The translations under genes were made by a program, and so were the position numbers. The notes beneath the pieces were generated by a model. It worked only from the letters and a program-made list of their open reading frames with translations, did not search any database and was not told the DNA's origin. From Methanosarcinaceae archaeon UBA470 (GTDB lineage: Archaea > Halobacteriota > Methanosarcinia > Methanosarcinales > Methanosarcinaceae), in the NCBI GenBank assembly GCA_002508425.1, contig DAKU01000129.1:1-8137 (forward strand): a DNA stretch of 8,137 nt, read 5' to 3'. Below, piece after piece: positions 1 through 6,519 of this stretch (position 1 is the first letter of the stretch; every line of letters begins with the position of its first letter).

Positions 1-1250
1 ATCTCGAACCTTGTCATTTCAAGGCCTTCTGCAGAGGTCAACAGGTTGCAGCATTCCAGAGCAGCGTTCTTTGCACGGAGGTACAGGTCGTTACCGTCCT
101 TTACGATTGCCTGACCGATCTTGTATGCGTTGTCGTATGCAAGTATGTAGGACTGTGGGTCTCTGTACTTGTCAGATGCTACAAGCAGGTCTCTGAGAAT
201 CTTCTCGTTTCCGGACTTGAGTGCAACGTTCATCAATGCGCAGTCGTAGCTGAGAGTCTCAGACCAGCACTGGACTGTAGTACCACCAAACTCGGAATGG
301 TATTCAACAGACTCGTTGGACCAGAGGTCACAACACTGCATGATCAGGTTACCCATAACATCAGAGTGAGCACAGGTAGAGGTCTTACCTTCAAAGGCCA
401 TTGGCATACCAGTGATTGCCTTTACGAATATGTTCTCGTATCCGCAGTCTTTTCCTGGGCCTACTGCACCGGCTTCATATCCGGAGAGGGTCCTTGCTCC
501 TGCGAGGCTCCTTGCAATGATTGCGAGGGTGTGTGCCAGGTTCTTGTCCAGAAGTCCACCTGCAATGAACATTGCAGTGTTTGCCTGTGCACAGTCAGTG
601 TCACCAGCTGAAACAACGTTCTTCTTCTGGGCAATCTTTGTAATGTCCTGCCAGAGGTATTCCATGTCCATGCTACCCAGTACGCCTATTGCGTAGAGCA
701 TGCCGCCAATGTCGTTCCTCAGAATTGCATAGTCGAAGATCTCCTTTCCACCCATTGATTCAATGGATAACAGGTCTGCTCCGCCTTCTGCAACAGCTTC
801 GAATGATTCCATAACGACAGGGTACTTGTCTCCTCTGAGGTCCATGTAGTCCTTGTTCTCTCTGATGTCACCAGGAGTGTGCCTCAGTGCGGACTTCAGG
901 CCATATTCCTCATAGTACTCTTCCATAATGGTCTTCTGTGCGTGTGCGACCTCGCCTCCCCATGTTGGGTTGTTGGTCATCTGCTGCACGTGTTCTGTCT
1001 CGAGTACTACTGCAGGGAAACCTACCTGGACCATTCTCTGCAAAATGTCTCTTGTAATTCTCTGGTATTCATTGACCAGCTTCTCTTTGGAAACTCCTGC
1101 CTCTGGCCTTGGTGCGTAGTTAACTTCAGCGATAGTGCATCCTGCACCGATCTCTACTCCAAGTCCTGCTTTTACTGGATATTTTGAACGACCGAATACC
1201 ATCTCATCTGCATTTGCATAAGCCATCTGTGTGTATCTTTTAACTGCCAT
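1..1250 (-). CDS. mtaB: Methanol:corrinoid methyltransferase MtaB (5' part, C-terminus beyond window)
   Basis: MtaB is the zinc enzyme that activates methanol and methylates the Co(I) corrinoid of MtaC, the first step of methanogenesis from methanol in the cytoplasm. I translated 416 residues; the known M. barkeri protein has about 460, so only the last ~45 are missing at the window edge. The translation follows M. barkeri MtaB as I remember it from the N-terminus (MAVKRYTQMAYANADEM) onward. The residues matching the known Zn ligands are at identical numbers: Glu164 (SIESMGG), Cys220 (GDTDC) and Cys269 (GPGKDCG). No in-frame TAG occurs, so no pyrrolysine is involved. The ATG is preceded by GAGGTG six bases upstream, a strong archaeal Shine-Dalgarno sequence. 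It lies 14 bp after mtaC, and the ribosome site sits in that gap, so the two are one operon. GC and codon use look like those of a highly expressed gene, richer in GC than the sensor gene nearby. Confidence 0.98.
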   Translation of the reverse strand, partial: MAVKRYTQMAYANADEMVFGRSKYPVKAGLGVEIGAGCTIAEVNYAPRPEAGVSKEKLVNEYQRITRDILQRMVQVGFPAVVLETEHVQQMTNNPTWGGEVAHAQKTIMEEYYEEYGLKSALRHTPGDIRENKDYMDLRGDKYPVVMESFEAVAEGGADLLSIESMGGKEIFDYAILRNDIGGMLYAIGVLGSMDMEYLWQDITKIAQKKNVVSAGDTDCAQANTAMFIAGGLLDKNLAHTLAIIARSLAGARTLSGYEAGAVGPGKDCGYENIFVKAITGMPMAFEGKTSTCAHSDVMGNLIMQCCDLWSNESVEYHSEFGGTTVQCWSETLSYDCALMNVALKSGNEKILRDLLVASDKYRDPQSYILAYDNAYKIGQAIVKDGNDLYLRAKNAALECCNLLTSAEGLEMTRFE

Positions 1251-1264
1251 TTTTTTCACCTCGT

Positions 1265-2029
1265 TTAGTGTTTGTGGAACATTTCTCTAAGTTTGTCTAT
1301 GCCAACACCGCTCAGGATAGCATCTGCCATCTTTGGTGCATCTGCTGCTTCCTCACCATAGACACCGAGTGTGTATGTTGAAACGAAGTCCTGGTTAACT
1401 GCTCCGCCACCGCATGCGAATGGGATCTTGATTCCTGCTTCAAGGAGCTGGTCATTGACCTCTTTGAATGCATACATGGTGGTTGTCATCAATGCAGTAC
1501 CTGTTACCATGATTGGCTTGTGTTCCTTAACTGATGCAAGGACTTCTGCTGCTGGTACATCTCTTCCGAGGTCGATTACTTCGTAACCGTTTGCTCTGAG
1601 AAGTGCGGCAACGATGGACTTACCGATGTCATGGACATCTCCTTCTGCCACATGGACAACGACCTTGCCTTTTGATTCTGGAGACTCACCAGACTTCTCT
1701 TTACAGTACTCGATACCATCGAGCATTGCATCTGCAGACATCATAACGTTTGGCAGGAAGATTATACCCTGGTCATACAGGTTTGTTACTACACCCATAC
1801 CGACCATCAGGGCATCATCAATGAGAGCTACTGGACTCTTTCCAGCTGCAATGGCCTTCTCGAGACCTGCAATTACATCATCTTCTTCACCTTCAAAAAT
1901 TGCTTCAGCAATTGGGCGAATGAGAGCATCCTTTGGATAAAGCTCTGCTGCAGCATCTTCTGGGGTCATTGATTTTTCCATTTTTACGTTGTATCGTACT
2001 AATATATCCTTGTAGTCTATTTTTAGCAT
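1265..2029 (-). CDS. mtaC: Methanol-specific corrinoid protein MtaC (canonical copy)
   Basis: MtaC carries the corrinoid that accepts the methyl group from methanol (via MtaB) and donates it to coenzyme M through MtaA. The product is 254 residues, close to M. barkeri MtaC (about 258). Residues ~1-110 form the helical B12-binding module, including the conserved stretch LIDDALMVGMG (69-79) and FLPNVMMSADAM (91-102). Residues ~120-250 form the Rossmann-like cobalamin domain with D131-x-H133-x-x-G136 (His133 is the expected lower cobalt ligand), T178-x-L180 at the SxL position, and the GGG at 207-209. The motif spacings match those of methionine synthase. The start ATG at 2027-2029 has GGAAG about 7 bases upstream. 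It is the first gene of the mtaC-mtaB pair, with a structured leader and TATA boxes upstream. Nothing suggests truncation. Confidence 0.97.
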   Translation of the reverse strand: MLKIDYKDILVRYNVKMEKSMTPEDAAAELYPKDALIRPIAEAIFEGEEDDVIAGLEKAIAAGKSPVALIDDALMVGMGVVTNLYDQGIIFLPNVMMSADAMLDGIEYCKEKSGESPESKGKVVVHVAEGDVHDIGKSIVAALLRANGYEVIDLGRDVPAAEVLASVKEHKPIMVTGTALMTTTMYAFKEVNDQLLEAGIKIPFACGGGAVNQDFVSTYTLGVYGEEAADAPKMADAILSGVGIDKLREMFHKH

Positions 2030-2054
2030 ACTACACTTCCTTCAATTTATTTTT

Positions 2055-2072
2055 AAGGCTTGAATAAGCCTT
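2055..2072 (-). promoter_or_regulatory. Perfect 7-bp hairpin in the mtaC leader
   Basis: On the minus strand AAGGCTT-ATTC-AAGCCTT forms a perfect seven-pair stem with a four-base loop. It ends 25 bases before the mtaC start codon, just upstream of the ribosome site. It is not followed by a T run, so it is a poor terminator candidate. A role in message stability or translation is inferred from position only. Confidence 0.5.
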
Positions 2073-2085
2073 GATCCAATCTACC
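2073..2085 (-). repeat. 13-bp motif GGTAGATTGGATC, copy 1 (mtaC leader)
   Basis: This 13-mer on the minus strand recurs exactly at 6445-6457 upstream of the sensor gene, same strand. In both places an AAGG follows (directly here, after one extra G in copy 2). Here it lies between two predicted hairpins, about 43 bp downstream of the best TATA box, so it is probably in the transcribed leader. It could be a protein-binding site in DNA or RNA. Confidence 0.55.
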
Positions 2086-2091
2086 TTAGTT

Positions 2092-2103
2092 GGCCTTTCG
2101 ACC
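2092..2103 (-). promoter_or_regulatory. GNRA-type mini-hairpin at the predicted 5' end of the mtaC transcript
   Basis: Read on the minus strand, GGTC-GAAA-GGCC pairs as four base pairs (one G-U wobble) closed by a GAAA tetraloop, a stable RNA loop class. TTA on its 5' side and TAA three bases beyond its 3' side could lengthen the stem across an AAC bulge. With the TATA box at 2127-2134, transcription would start near 2100-2106, so this hairpin would sit at the very 5' end of the mRNA. Confidence 0.4.
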
Positions 2104-2126
2104 TAAATATGCAACTCTTGTTCACC

Positions 2127-2134
2127 TATATAAA
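2127..2134 (-). promoter_or_regulatory. TATA box, likely mtaCB promoter
   Basis: The minus strand reads TTTATATA, an exact archaeal TATA consensus, preceded by the A-rich AAACAAATG that could act as a BRE. The expected transcription start 22-27 bases downstream gives a leader of about 75 nt. Other TATA-like runs at about 2156-2163 and 2180-2186 would give leaders of roughly 100 to 130 nt or more, and I cannot exclude them. Confidence 0.5.
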
Positions 2135-2407
2135 CATTTGTTTTGCAGAGTTGTTATATATTAACTTTTTGCTTGAAAGATATATAGGTCGTATAAGAAA
2201 ATAATGAAAAAAAACGGTTGCTGATATTGTTATATTTTTTAAACTGAAATATATACAATAAAAGTATTCATTCGTGTGCAATAATGTTCATATACCATAA
2301 ATGTGAATACATCATATTGTACAGGTATAAGAAGATATGGACAATAAAGTGTATTGAAAAAACTTAACAAGCCATATTCATAGTTATCGATTGCGTTTTT
2401 TAGAACA

Positions 2408-2461
2408 TAGTACTTTTATAATTTAATATACACCCCAATGCACCAAAGTATTTAAGTACTA
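2408..2461. repeat. Perfect 8-bp inverted repeat TAGTACTT / AAGTACTA
   Basis: TAGTACTT at 2408-2415 is the exact reverse complement of AAGTACTA at 2454-2461, with a 38-bp AT-rich spacer. The right arm overlaps a second dyad, AGTA-TTTAAG-TACT (2447-2460), and CCAAA/TTTGG (2443-2447 and 2466-2470) brackets it. This could be a paired operator or a transcript-end structure. AT-rich DNA makes such repeats fairly easy to find by chance. Confidence 0.3.
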
Positions 2462-2586
2462 GTAATTTGGGATTGGACCTAACAGATGAATAAATTACAA
2501 AAAAGGACTCAATATAACATCTCATTACTAAACAATATACAGAATTCTTGAGAAGAAATAGTTCTCTCTAGTACACCATCATCCAG

Positions 2587-2593
2587 AAAAAAA
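2587..2593 (-). terminator. Oligo-T terminator candidate after mtaC2
   Basis: On the minus strand this is a run of seven T about 75 bases past the mtaC2 stop, with further T-rich tracts just before it. Archaeal RNA polymerase terminates on oligo-T without needing a hairpin. It would end the sensor-mtaC2 transcript before the mtaCB promoter. Confidence 0.4.
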
Positions 2594-2666
2594 TGAGCAT
2601 AAAAAGAAAGAAGCATGCAAAATAAGGAAAATAATATCCGCGCGAGAGCTTCAGCTTATATTAATC

Positions 2667-3431
2667 TTAGTGTCTGTGGAATTTTTCCCTTAGTTCTTCA
2701 ACACCAGCACCTTTGAGTATCTCGTCGGCTATCTTTGGGGCATCTGCTGCATCCTCACAATAGACTCCAAGTTCATATCCAAATACAAAATCTTGTTTTA
2801 CAGCTCCTCCACCACACACAAAAGGAATACGAATATTGTTCTCAAGCAAGAGGTTATTAATTTCTTTGAACGAATACATGGTAGTGGTCATCAAAGCTGT
2901 ACCAGAAAGCATGAGAGGTTTTTCTTTCTTGACAGCACTGATTACTTCGCTAACCAGCACGTCATTTCCAAGATCTATAACTTCGTAACCATTCGCACGC
3001 AAAAGAACAGTGACTATCTTCTTGCCAATATCATGCATATCTCCCTCTACAACAAAAGATACGACTTTTCCTTTGAACTCATGAGTTGAACTGGACATCT
3101 GCTTACAATATTCGATGCCATCGGTCATTGCATGTGCAGATATAATGACATCCGGAAGAAAAAGAATGCCATTATCATATAACCCAGATACAATACCCAT
3201 ACCTGGCATGAGAGCATCATCAATGAGAGATAACGGATCTCTTCCGGCACTGATCGCTTCCTCTAAAGCATTTATTACATCATCCTCATCACCTTCAAAA
3301 ACGGCCTCAACTATCGGCCTTATTACAACGTCTTCTGGGTATAGCTCTTTAGCCACCTCTTCGGGACTCAGCTCTTTTTCAGCCTTTACATTATATCGTA
3401 CCAGAATTCCAGATGGATCGATGTTAATCAT
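2667..3431 (-). CDS. Stand-alone MtaC paralogue (corrinoid protein) paired with a PAS/GAF sensor
   Basis: The product is 254 residues and aligns without gaps to the MtaC1 of this window, about 66% identical by my count (168/254). The corrinoid-binding features are intact: D131-x-H133-x-x-G136, T178-x-L180 and GGG at 207-209, so it should bind corrinoid base-off/His-on. Differences at otherwise well-kept sites include His100 in place of Asp (FLPDVIISAHAM), Asn156 in place of Arg (DLGNDV), and Cys225 in place of Gly (GVYCED). No mtaB follows it: the next gene on this strand is mtaC1, 637 bp away. It starts 39 bp after the sensor gene stop, with AGAAGG seven bases before the ATG, so it is probably co-transcribed with the sensor. 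GC content is visibly lower than in mtaC1. It may be a sensory corrinoid protein, an accessory methyl carrier, or a partner of an mtaB elsewhere. Family certain, role inferred. Confidence 0.93.
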   Translation of the reverse strand: MINIDPSGILVRYNVKAEKELSPEEVAKELYPEDVVIRPIVEAVFEGDEDDVINALEEAISAGRDPLSLIDDALMPGMGIVSGLYDNGILFLPDVIISAHAMTDGIEYCKQMSSSTHEFKGKVVSFVVEGDMHDIGKKIVTVLLRANGYEVIDLGNDVLVSEVISAVKKEKPLMLSGTALMTTTMYSFKEINNLLLENNIRIPFVCGGGAVKQDFVFGYELGVYCEDAADAPKIADEILKGAGVEELREKFHRH

Positions 3432-3470
3432 ATCAATTCCTTCTTCCTATTTTTACAGAGCCATGTTTTT

Positions 3471-6218
3471 TTAGATTCTCTCTCGCCCAAGACAGATAAG
3501 AGCTGATTGTCCATCCCAAGTTCCCCGGCTGATTTTTATCTCCGCAGGTATCAGTTTTCCATCATATGATTCAAAGGGGATCTTTACCATGAACATTTTT
3601 CCGGCCAATATTTCGGCAAGTGCAGTGGCCACCTCTATAGCTCTTTTCTGCGGATGCAGGTTTACTATGTTCAGACCAATTAATTCCTCATGAGAATATC
3701 CCAGACGTTTACAGAGGAAACTATTAGTGTGTAATATACAGCCATTGGTATCAAGTACGTAGAGAAAATCCTCTATATTGTTAAATATATCTTGCAGATT
3801 GGTTGTGTCCTTTTGGACATGCACCTGTTCCCTTATGCGTCCAATGGAAGGACCCGCTTGAGAAGCAATGCTCTCAAGTGAACTACGCGTATTGTGTGAA
3901 ATAGCATATTCAGTATGTGATGCTAGCATGAATATTGCTACAACATTGCCTTCATACTTTAGAGGTAATATGGCAGTGGCTTCAAGTCCCTCAAAACCAA
4001 GATCTGACCCAGGAGTCATGGAACTGATTTCAGAATAGAGCTTATAGATTGGATATTCTGTTTTAAGTATCCTTGCATGTAAAGAATTTACAGAATATTG
4101 CCGGATACTATTCACAAACTTAAATGAAAGATCTTTATGGGCAACTAAGTTTAGATCTCCTGTGACCTCATCTACAAGATACAAAGCACCACAATCAATT
4201 CCCTTTACCTGTGTAACAAGTTCAAGGAACTGCTGAAATAGCTCTTTTATGTCAGCTGTAGGAGTGAACAATGTACCAAGTTCCGAACCTATGCGCATAA
4301 AATTATTGGCATTCTTACGTTCTGTTACATCAACTATAATACCATGTATATATTGTATCCTGCCTTCAGCGTCCCTTTTAATAACAGAACGTTCGTCTAT
4401 CCATCGCACTTCACCTGACCTTGTAAGGATACGATACTCAAGAGAAATGTTTTTTTCTCCTTCCTCAATGCATCTTAAAGTTTCATGGTTCATTTTTTCA
4501 AGATCATAAGGATGGATTATATCACCGTAAAGCATTTTACCTGACATAAATTCCTTTGCAGTATATCCGAATTGAGAAATATTTTCAGATACGAACTCTA
4601 CAGGCCAATTATCATACGGCTTCCAGAAGAAAACAATTGCAGGACTGCTTTCAATAACGTTTTCAAGAACCTTTTGCACTTCAATTAGTTTGAGAAGTTC
4701 CTTTTCTCTATTCTTCTGCTCCGTAATGTCTCTAATAATAGCCATGTAAGCTGGTCTTCCCTCATGCTCTATTATCGATGAGTTAATCTCTACAGGAATT
4801 TTTATACCTATTTTTGAAAGAAGCTCGATCTCATATTTATGAGCTGTTTGACGCTTTTTTTCAAGGTTTCTCTTGAACTTACCACTGATCATTCGACGAT
4901 ATTCGATGGTAAGGAAACTTGCAAACGGTTTACCAATAGCTTCTGTACGAGTATATCCAATGATCTCAATGAATTTGTTATTGGCAAATACCAGATTGTC
5001 ATTCTGTAATATAACGATCCCATCGTTACTCTTTTCCACAAGAGTAGAATACTTCTTTTCAGAATCTTTGAGTTCCATCTCTGCTTTTTTACGTTCCGCT
5101 ATATCCCTTATAGCGATCATCACAGCTGGATTATTTTCATAATAAATGAAAGAAAGACTAACTTCGGCAGGAAAAGCGGATCCATCTTTTTTAATGAAAT
5201 CCACTTCATAATTGCGCTTTATACTTCGCTCATCCCTTAGTGCTTTAGTATATCGTTTCAAAAGCATACGCCTGAAATCGATAGGAACGTGGTCAAGCAA
5301 TGCACTATTGATGATTTCCTCGTTTTGGTAACCCGTTAATTCAAGGAATTTAGAATTCGTGAATCGTAAGACCTCTCCCTGTATTATAATTATACCATCA
5401 TTTCCTTTTTCCACAAGGGCAGAATATTTTGCCTCTGATGCCTTCAGTTCCATCGCAGACTTTTTGCTTTCAGTGACATCTTCGATGGCAAGCAAGATCA
5501 TTTTTTCGTTACCATTGAAAGTATCCATCGTTCTGGAATTGACAAGCAGCACCCGGCGTCCAATTTTGTTGAAATCCGTTTCTATTTCCAGATCATTAAA
5601 CTCTGTGTTACCTTCTAAAAGCGTTAACATCCTGGTTTTTAGAGCTGGAATATTCCACTGCCCATTTTCAATATCATATATAGGTAGACCTTCGATTTCT
5701 AAAGGGTTTGTTCTGAACAACTTGTAGAATGAAAGGTTCGCAAATATTATTTTAAAATTGGTATCAAGAACCAAAAGTGCTTCTCTTACAGTATTGACAA
5801 TACTTCTAAGATATTCATTTTCCGGCTGCAGGGACAACTCTGTCATCTTACTTTCCGTGATATCTACAATTGTTCCGTGCAGATGTTTAAGGATACCTTC
5901 TTCATCATATTGTGCCTTAACAAATTTTGCTATCCAGCGCACGTTACCTTTACTGTCTACTATTCTGTATTCCAAAAAAAGACATGGCATATTCTTTCGA
6001 TTCCATTGCTGGATCAGAGCCTTCAATTTACCCCTATCGTCCGGATACACTATGTCCGAATAAGTTAGATCACCTGAGATAAAGTCATCCGGTGCGTACC
6101 CAAGTTGCTCTATATTCTCTGAAACGGAAACTACAGGCCAGTTATCCTCATTTTTCCATGAGAAAGTGAATGTATCGCCATCACACAATGTAGTTCCAAG
6201 CTTTTGGGTGAAGTCCAT
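3471..6218 (-). CDS. Multi-PAS/GAF soluble sensor protein without kinase output domain
   Basis: This 915-residue protein has no signal peptide or membrane segment. I read six PAS/PAC units and one GAF: PAS1 ~10-124, PAS2 ~132-252, PAS3 ~258-377, PAS4 ~384-502, PAS5 ~515-635, GAF ~640-798, PAS6 ~807-915. PAC ends are clear (VDITESK, EDVTESK, RDIAERK, RDITEQK, VDVTERK). PAS1 and PAS5 are close internal repeats (DNWPV..VSENI.QFGY), as are PAS3 and PAS4 (YS.LVEK.NDGI). The GAF has IDCGALYLVDEVTG with Cys676. There is no HisKA H-box, HATPase, receiver or HTH; the stop TAA falls right after the last PAS and the next gene begins 39 bp later, so this is not a frameshifted kinase. Related methanogen sensors such as MsmS and RdmS bind heme through a GAF cysteine; whether this one does is unknown. 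The start ATG has AGGTG five bases upstream. It probably forms an operon with mtaC2. Domain calls firm, ligand and partner unknown. Confidence 0.92.
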   Translation of the reverse strand: MDFTQKLGTTLCDGDTFTFSWKNEDNWPVVSVSENIEQLGYAPDDFISGDLTYSDIVYPDDRGKLKALIQQWNRKNMPCLFLEYRIVDSKGNVRWIAKFVKAQYDEEGILKHLHGTIVDITESKMTELSLQPENEYLRSIVNTVREALLVLDTNFKIIFANLSFYKLFRTNPLEIEGLPIYDIENGQWNIPALKTRMLTLLEGNTEFNDLEIETDFNKIGRRVLLVNSRTMDTFNGNEKMILLAIEDVTESKKSAMELKASEAKYSALVEKGNDGIIIIQGEVLRFTNSKFLELTGYQNEEIINSALLDHVPIDFRRMLLKRYTKALRDERSIKRNYEVDFIKKDGSAFPAEVSLSFIYYENNPAVMIAIRDIAERKKAEMELKDSEKKYSTLVEKSNDGIVILQNDNLVFANNKFIEIIGYTRTEAIGKPFASFLTIEYRRMISGKFKRNLEKKRQTAHKYEIELLSKIGIKIPVEINSSIIEHEGRPAYMAIIRDITEQKNREKELLKLIEVQKVLENVIESSPAIVFFWKPYDNWPVEFVSENISQFGYTAKEFMSGKMLYGDIIHPYDLEKMNHETLRCIEEGEKNISLEYRILTRSGEVRWIDERSVIKRDAEGRIQYIHGIIVDVTERKNANNFMRIGSELGTLFTPTADIKELFQQFLELVTQVKGIDCGALYLVDEVTGDLNLVAHKDLSFKFVNSIRQYSVNSLHARILKTEYPIYKLYSEISSMTPGSDLGFEGLEATAILPLKYEGNVVAIFMLASHTEYAISHNTRSSLESIASQAGPSIGRIREQVHVQKDTTNLQDIFNNIEDFLYVLDTNGCILHTNSFLCKRLGYSHEELIGLNIVNLHPQKRAIEVATALAEILAGKMFMVKIPFESYDGKLIPAEIKISRGTWDGQSALICLGRERI

Positions 6219-6444
6219 TTTTACACCTGCAATTTAAAATCGGAAGAGTCGTTTTTTAGTTGATATTGTCTCTTTCACATAGACTATCTCTCAACTGCTG
6301 ACAATACAGATATTAAATACAGATTGGTATTAATGAAACTATTGACTATCATTGAAAAATTCTGTTAATTCAAAAGAGAATCTTAAATACAATGATTATA
6401 GATTATATATTGGCTCGCATCTTAGGATCATACTTCCTTCCTTC

Positions 6445-6457
6445 GATCCAATCTACC
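6445..6457 (-). repeat. 13-bp motif GGTAGATTGGATC, copy 2 (upstream of sensor gene)
   Basis: Exact match on the same strand to 2073-2085 in the mtaC leader. Its last five bases GGATC also pair with GATCC at 6426-6430, giving a five-pair stem whose 14-base loop holds the purine run GAAGGAAGGAAG. If the sensor promoter is the TATA near 6515 the motif is in the transcript; if it is the one near 6402, the motif lies upstream of the TATA as an activator-type site. Confidence 0.5.
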
Positions 6458-6511
6458 AAGGAGTATTTATGAGGGTGTGAGCTACAATTCCCATTTGGTT
6501 ACTCATACACA

Positions 6512-6519
6512 TTTATATA
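6512..6519 (+). promoter_or_regulatory. TATA box for the rightward gene (possibly shared with the leftward operon)
   Basis: TTTATATA is an exact archaeal TATA consensus on the plus strand. Transcription would start near 6544, giving a leader of about 120 nt before the GTG at 6666. The surrounding run is nearly symmetric, so the same DNA could also position TBP for the sensor gene on the minus strand with a leader of about 270 nt. Confidence 0.45.

Larger units (their letters stand above)
2030..2666. other. 637-bp AT-rich non-coding region between the two mtaC copies
   Basis: No reading frame with a credible start, ribosome site and codon bias was found on either strand. The region must hold the 3' end of the sensor-mtaC2 transcript and the promoter and leader of mtaCB. 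Visible content, read on the minus strand: an AGCT-GA-AGCT mini-dyad near 2648-2657, a T7 tract at 2587-2593, an 8-bp inverted repeat (2408-2461), several TATA-like runs (about 2127, 2156, 2180, 2231 and 2248), and two compact hairpins plus a 13-bp shared motif between 2055 and 2103. Long, regulated 5' leaders are described for mta operons in Methanosarcina, so a promoter further upstream than the one chosen here is possible. Confidence 0.8.

Noticed and set aside
297..1187. Several plus-strand open frames in the left kilobase
   Set aside because: They overlap mtaB, whose full minus-strand frame matches the known protein with its zinc ligands; the plus frames are cysteine-rich shadows without ribosome sites.
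1..1250. mtaB as a pyrrolysine-containing methylamine methyltransferase (mtmB, mtbB, mttB)
   Set aside because: No in-frame TAG occurs and the residues match MtaB, including Glu164, Cys220 and Cys269.
2264..2310. GTATTCA/TGAATAC 7-bp inverted repeat with 33-bp spacing
   Set aside because: AT-rich arms and wide spacing make a chance origin likely, and no supporting context was seen.
2030..2666. A tRNA, snoRNA-like C/D box RNA or cobalamin riboswitch in the long gap
   Set aside because: No cloverleaf, no paired C and D boxes and no B12-box-like sequence could be recognised; only short hairpins are supported.
3432..3480. Sensor as a histidine kinase broken by a frameshift or stop
   Set aside because: PAS6 is complete to its PAC end, the stop is followed at once by the mtaC2 ribosome site and gene, and no H-box or ATPase motif appears in any frame.
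2793..6063. Plus-strand frames opposite mtaC2 and the sensor gene
   Set aside because: Their sequences are low-complexity antisense of clear PAS, GAF and MtaC domains, with no start signals.
6458..6480. Plus-strand AAGGAG-TATTT-ATG opening a three-codon frame (MRV)
   Set aside because: Good ribosome site but only three codons, and upstream of the plus-strand TATA box, so probably not transcribed in that direction.
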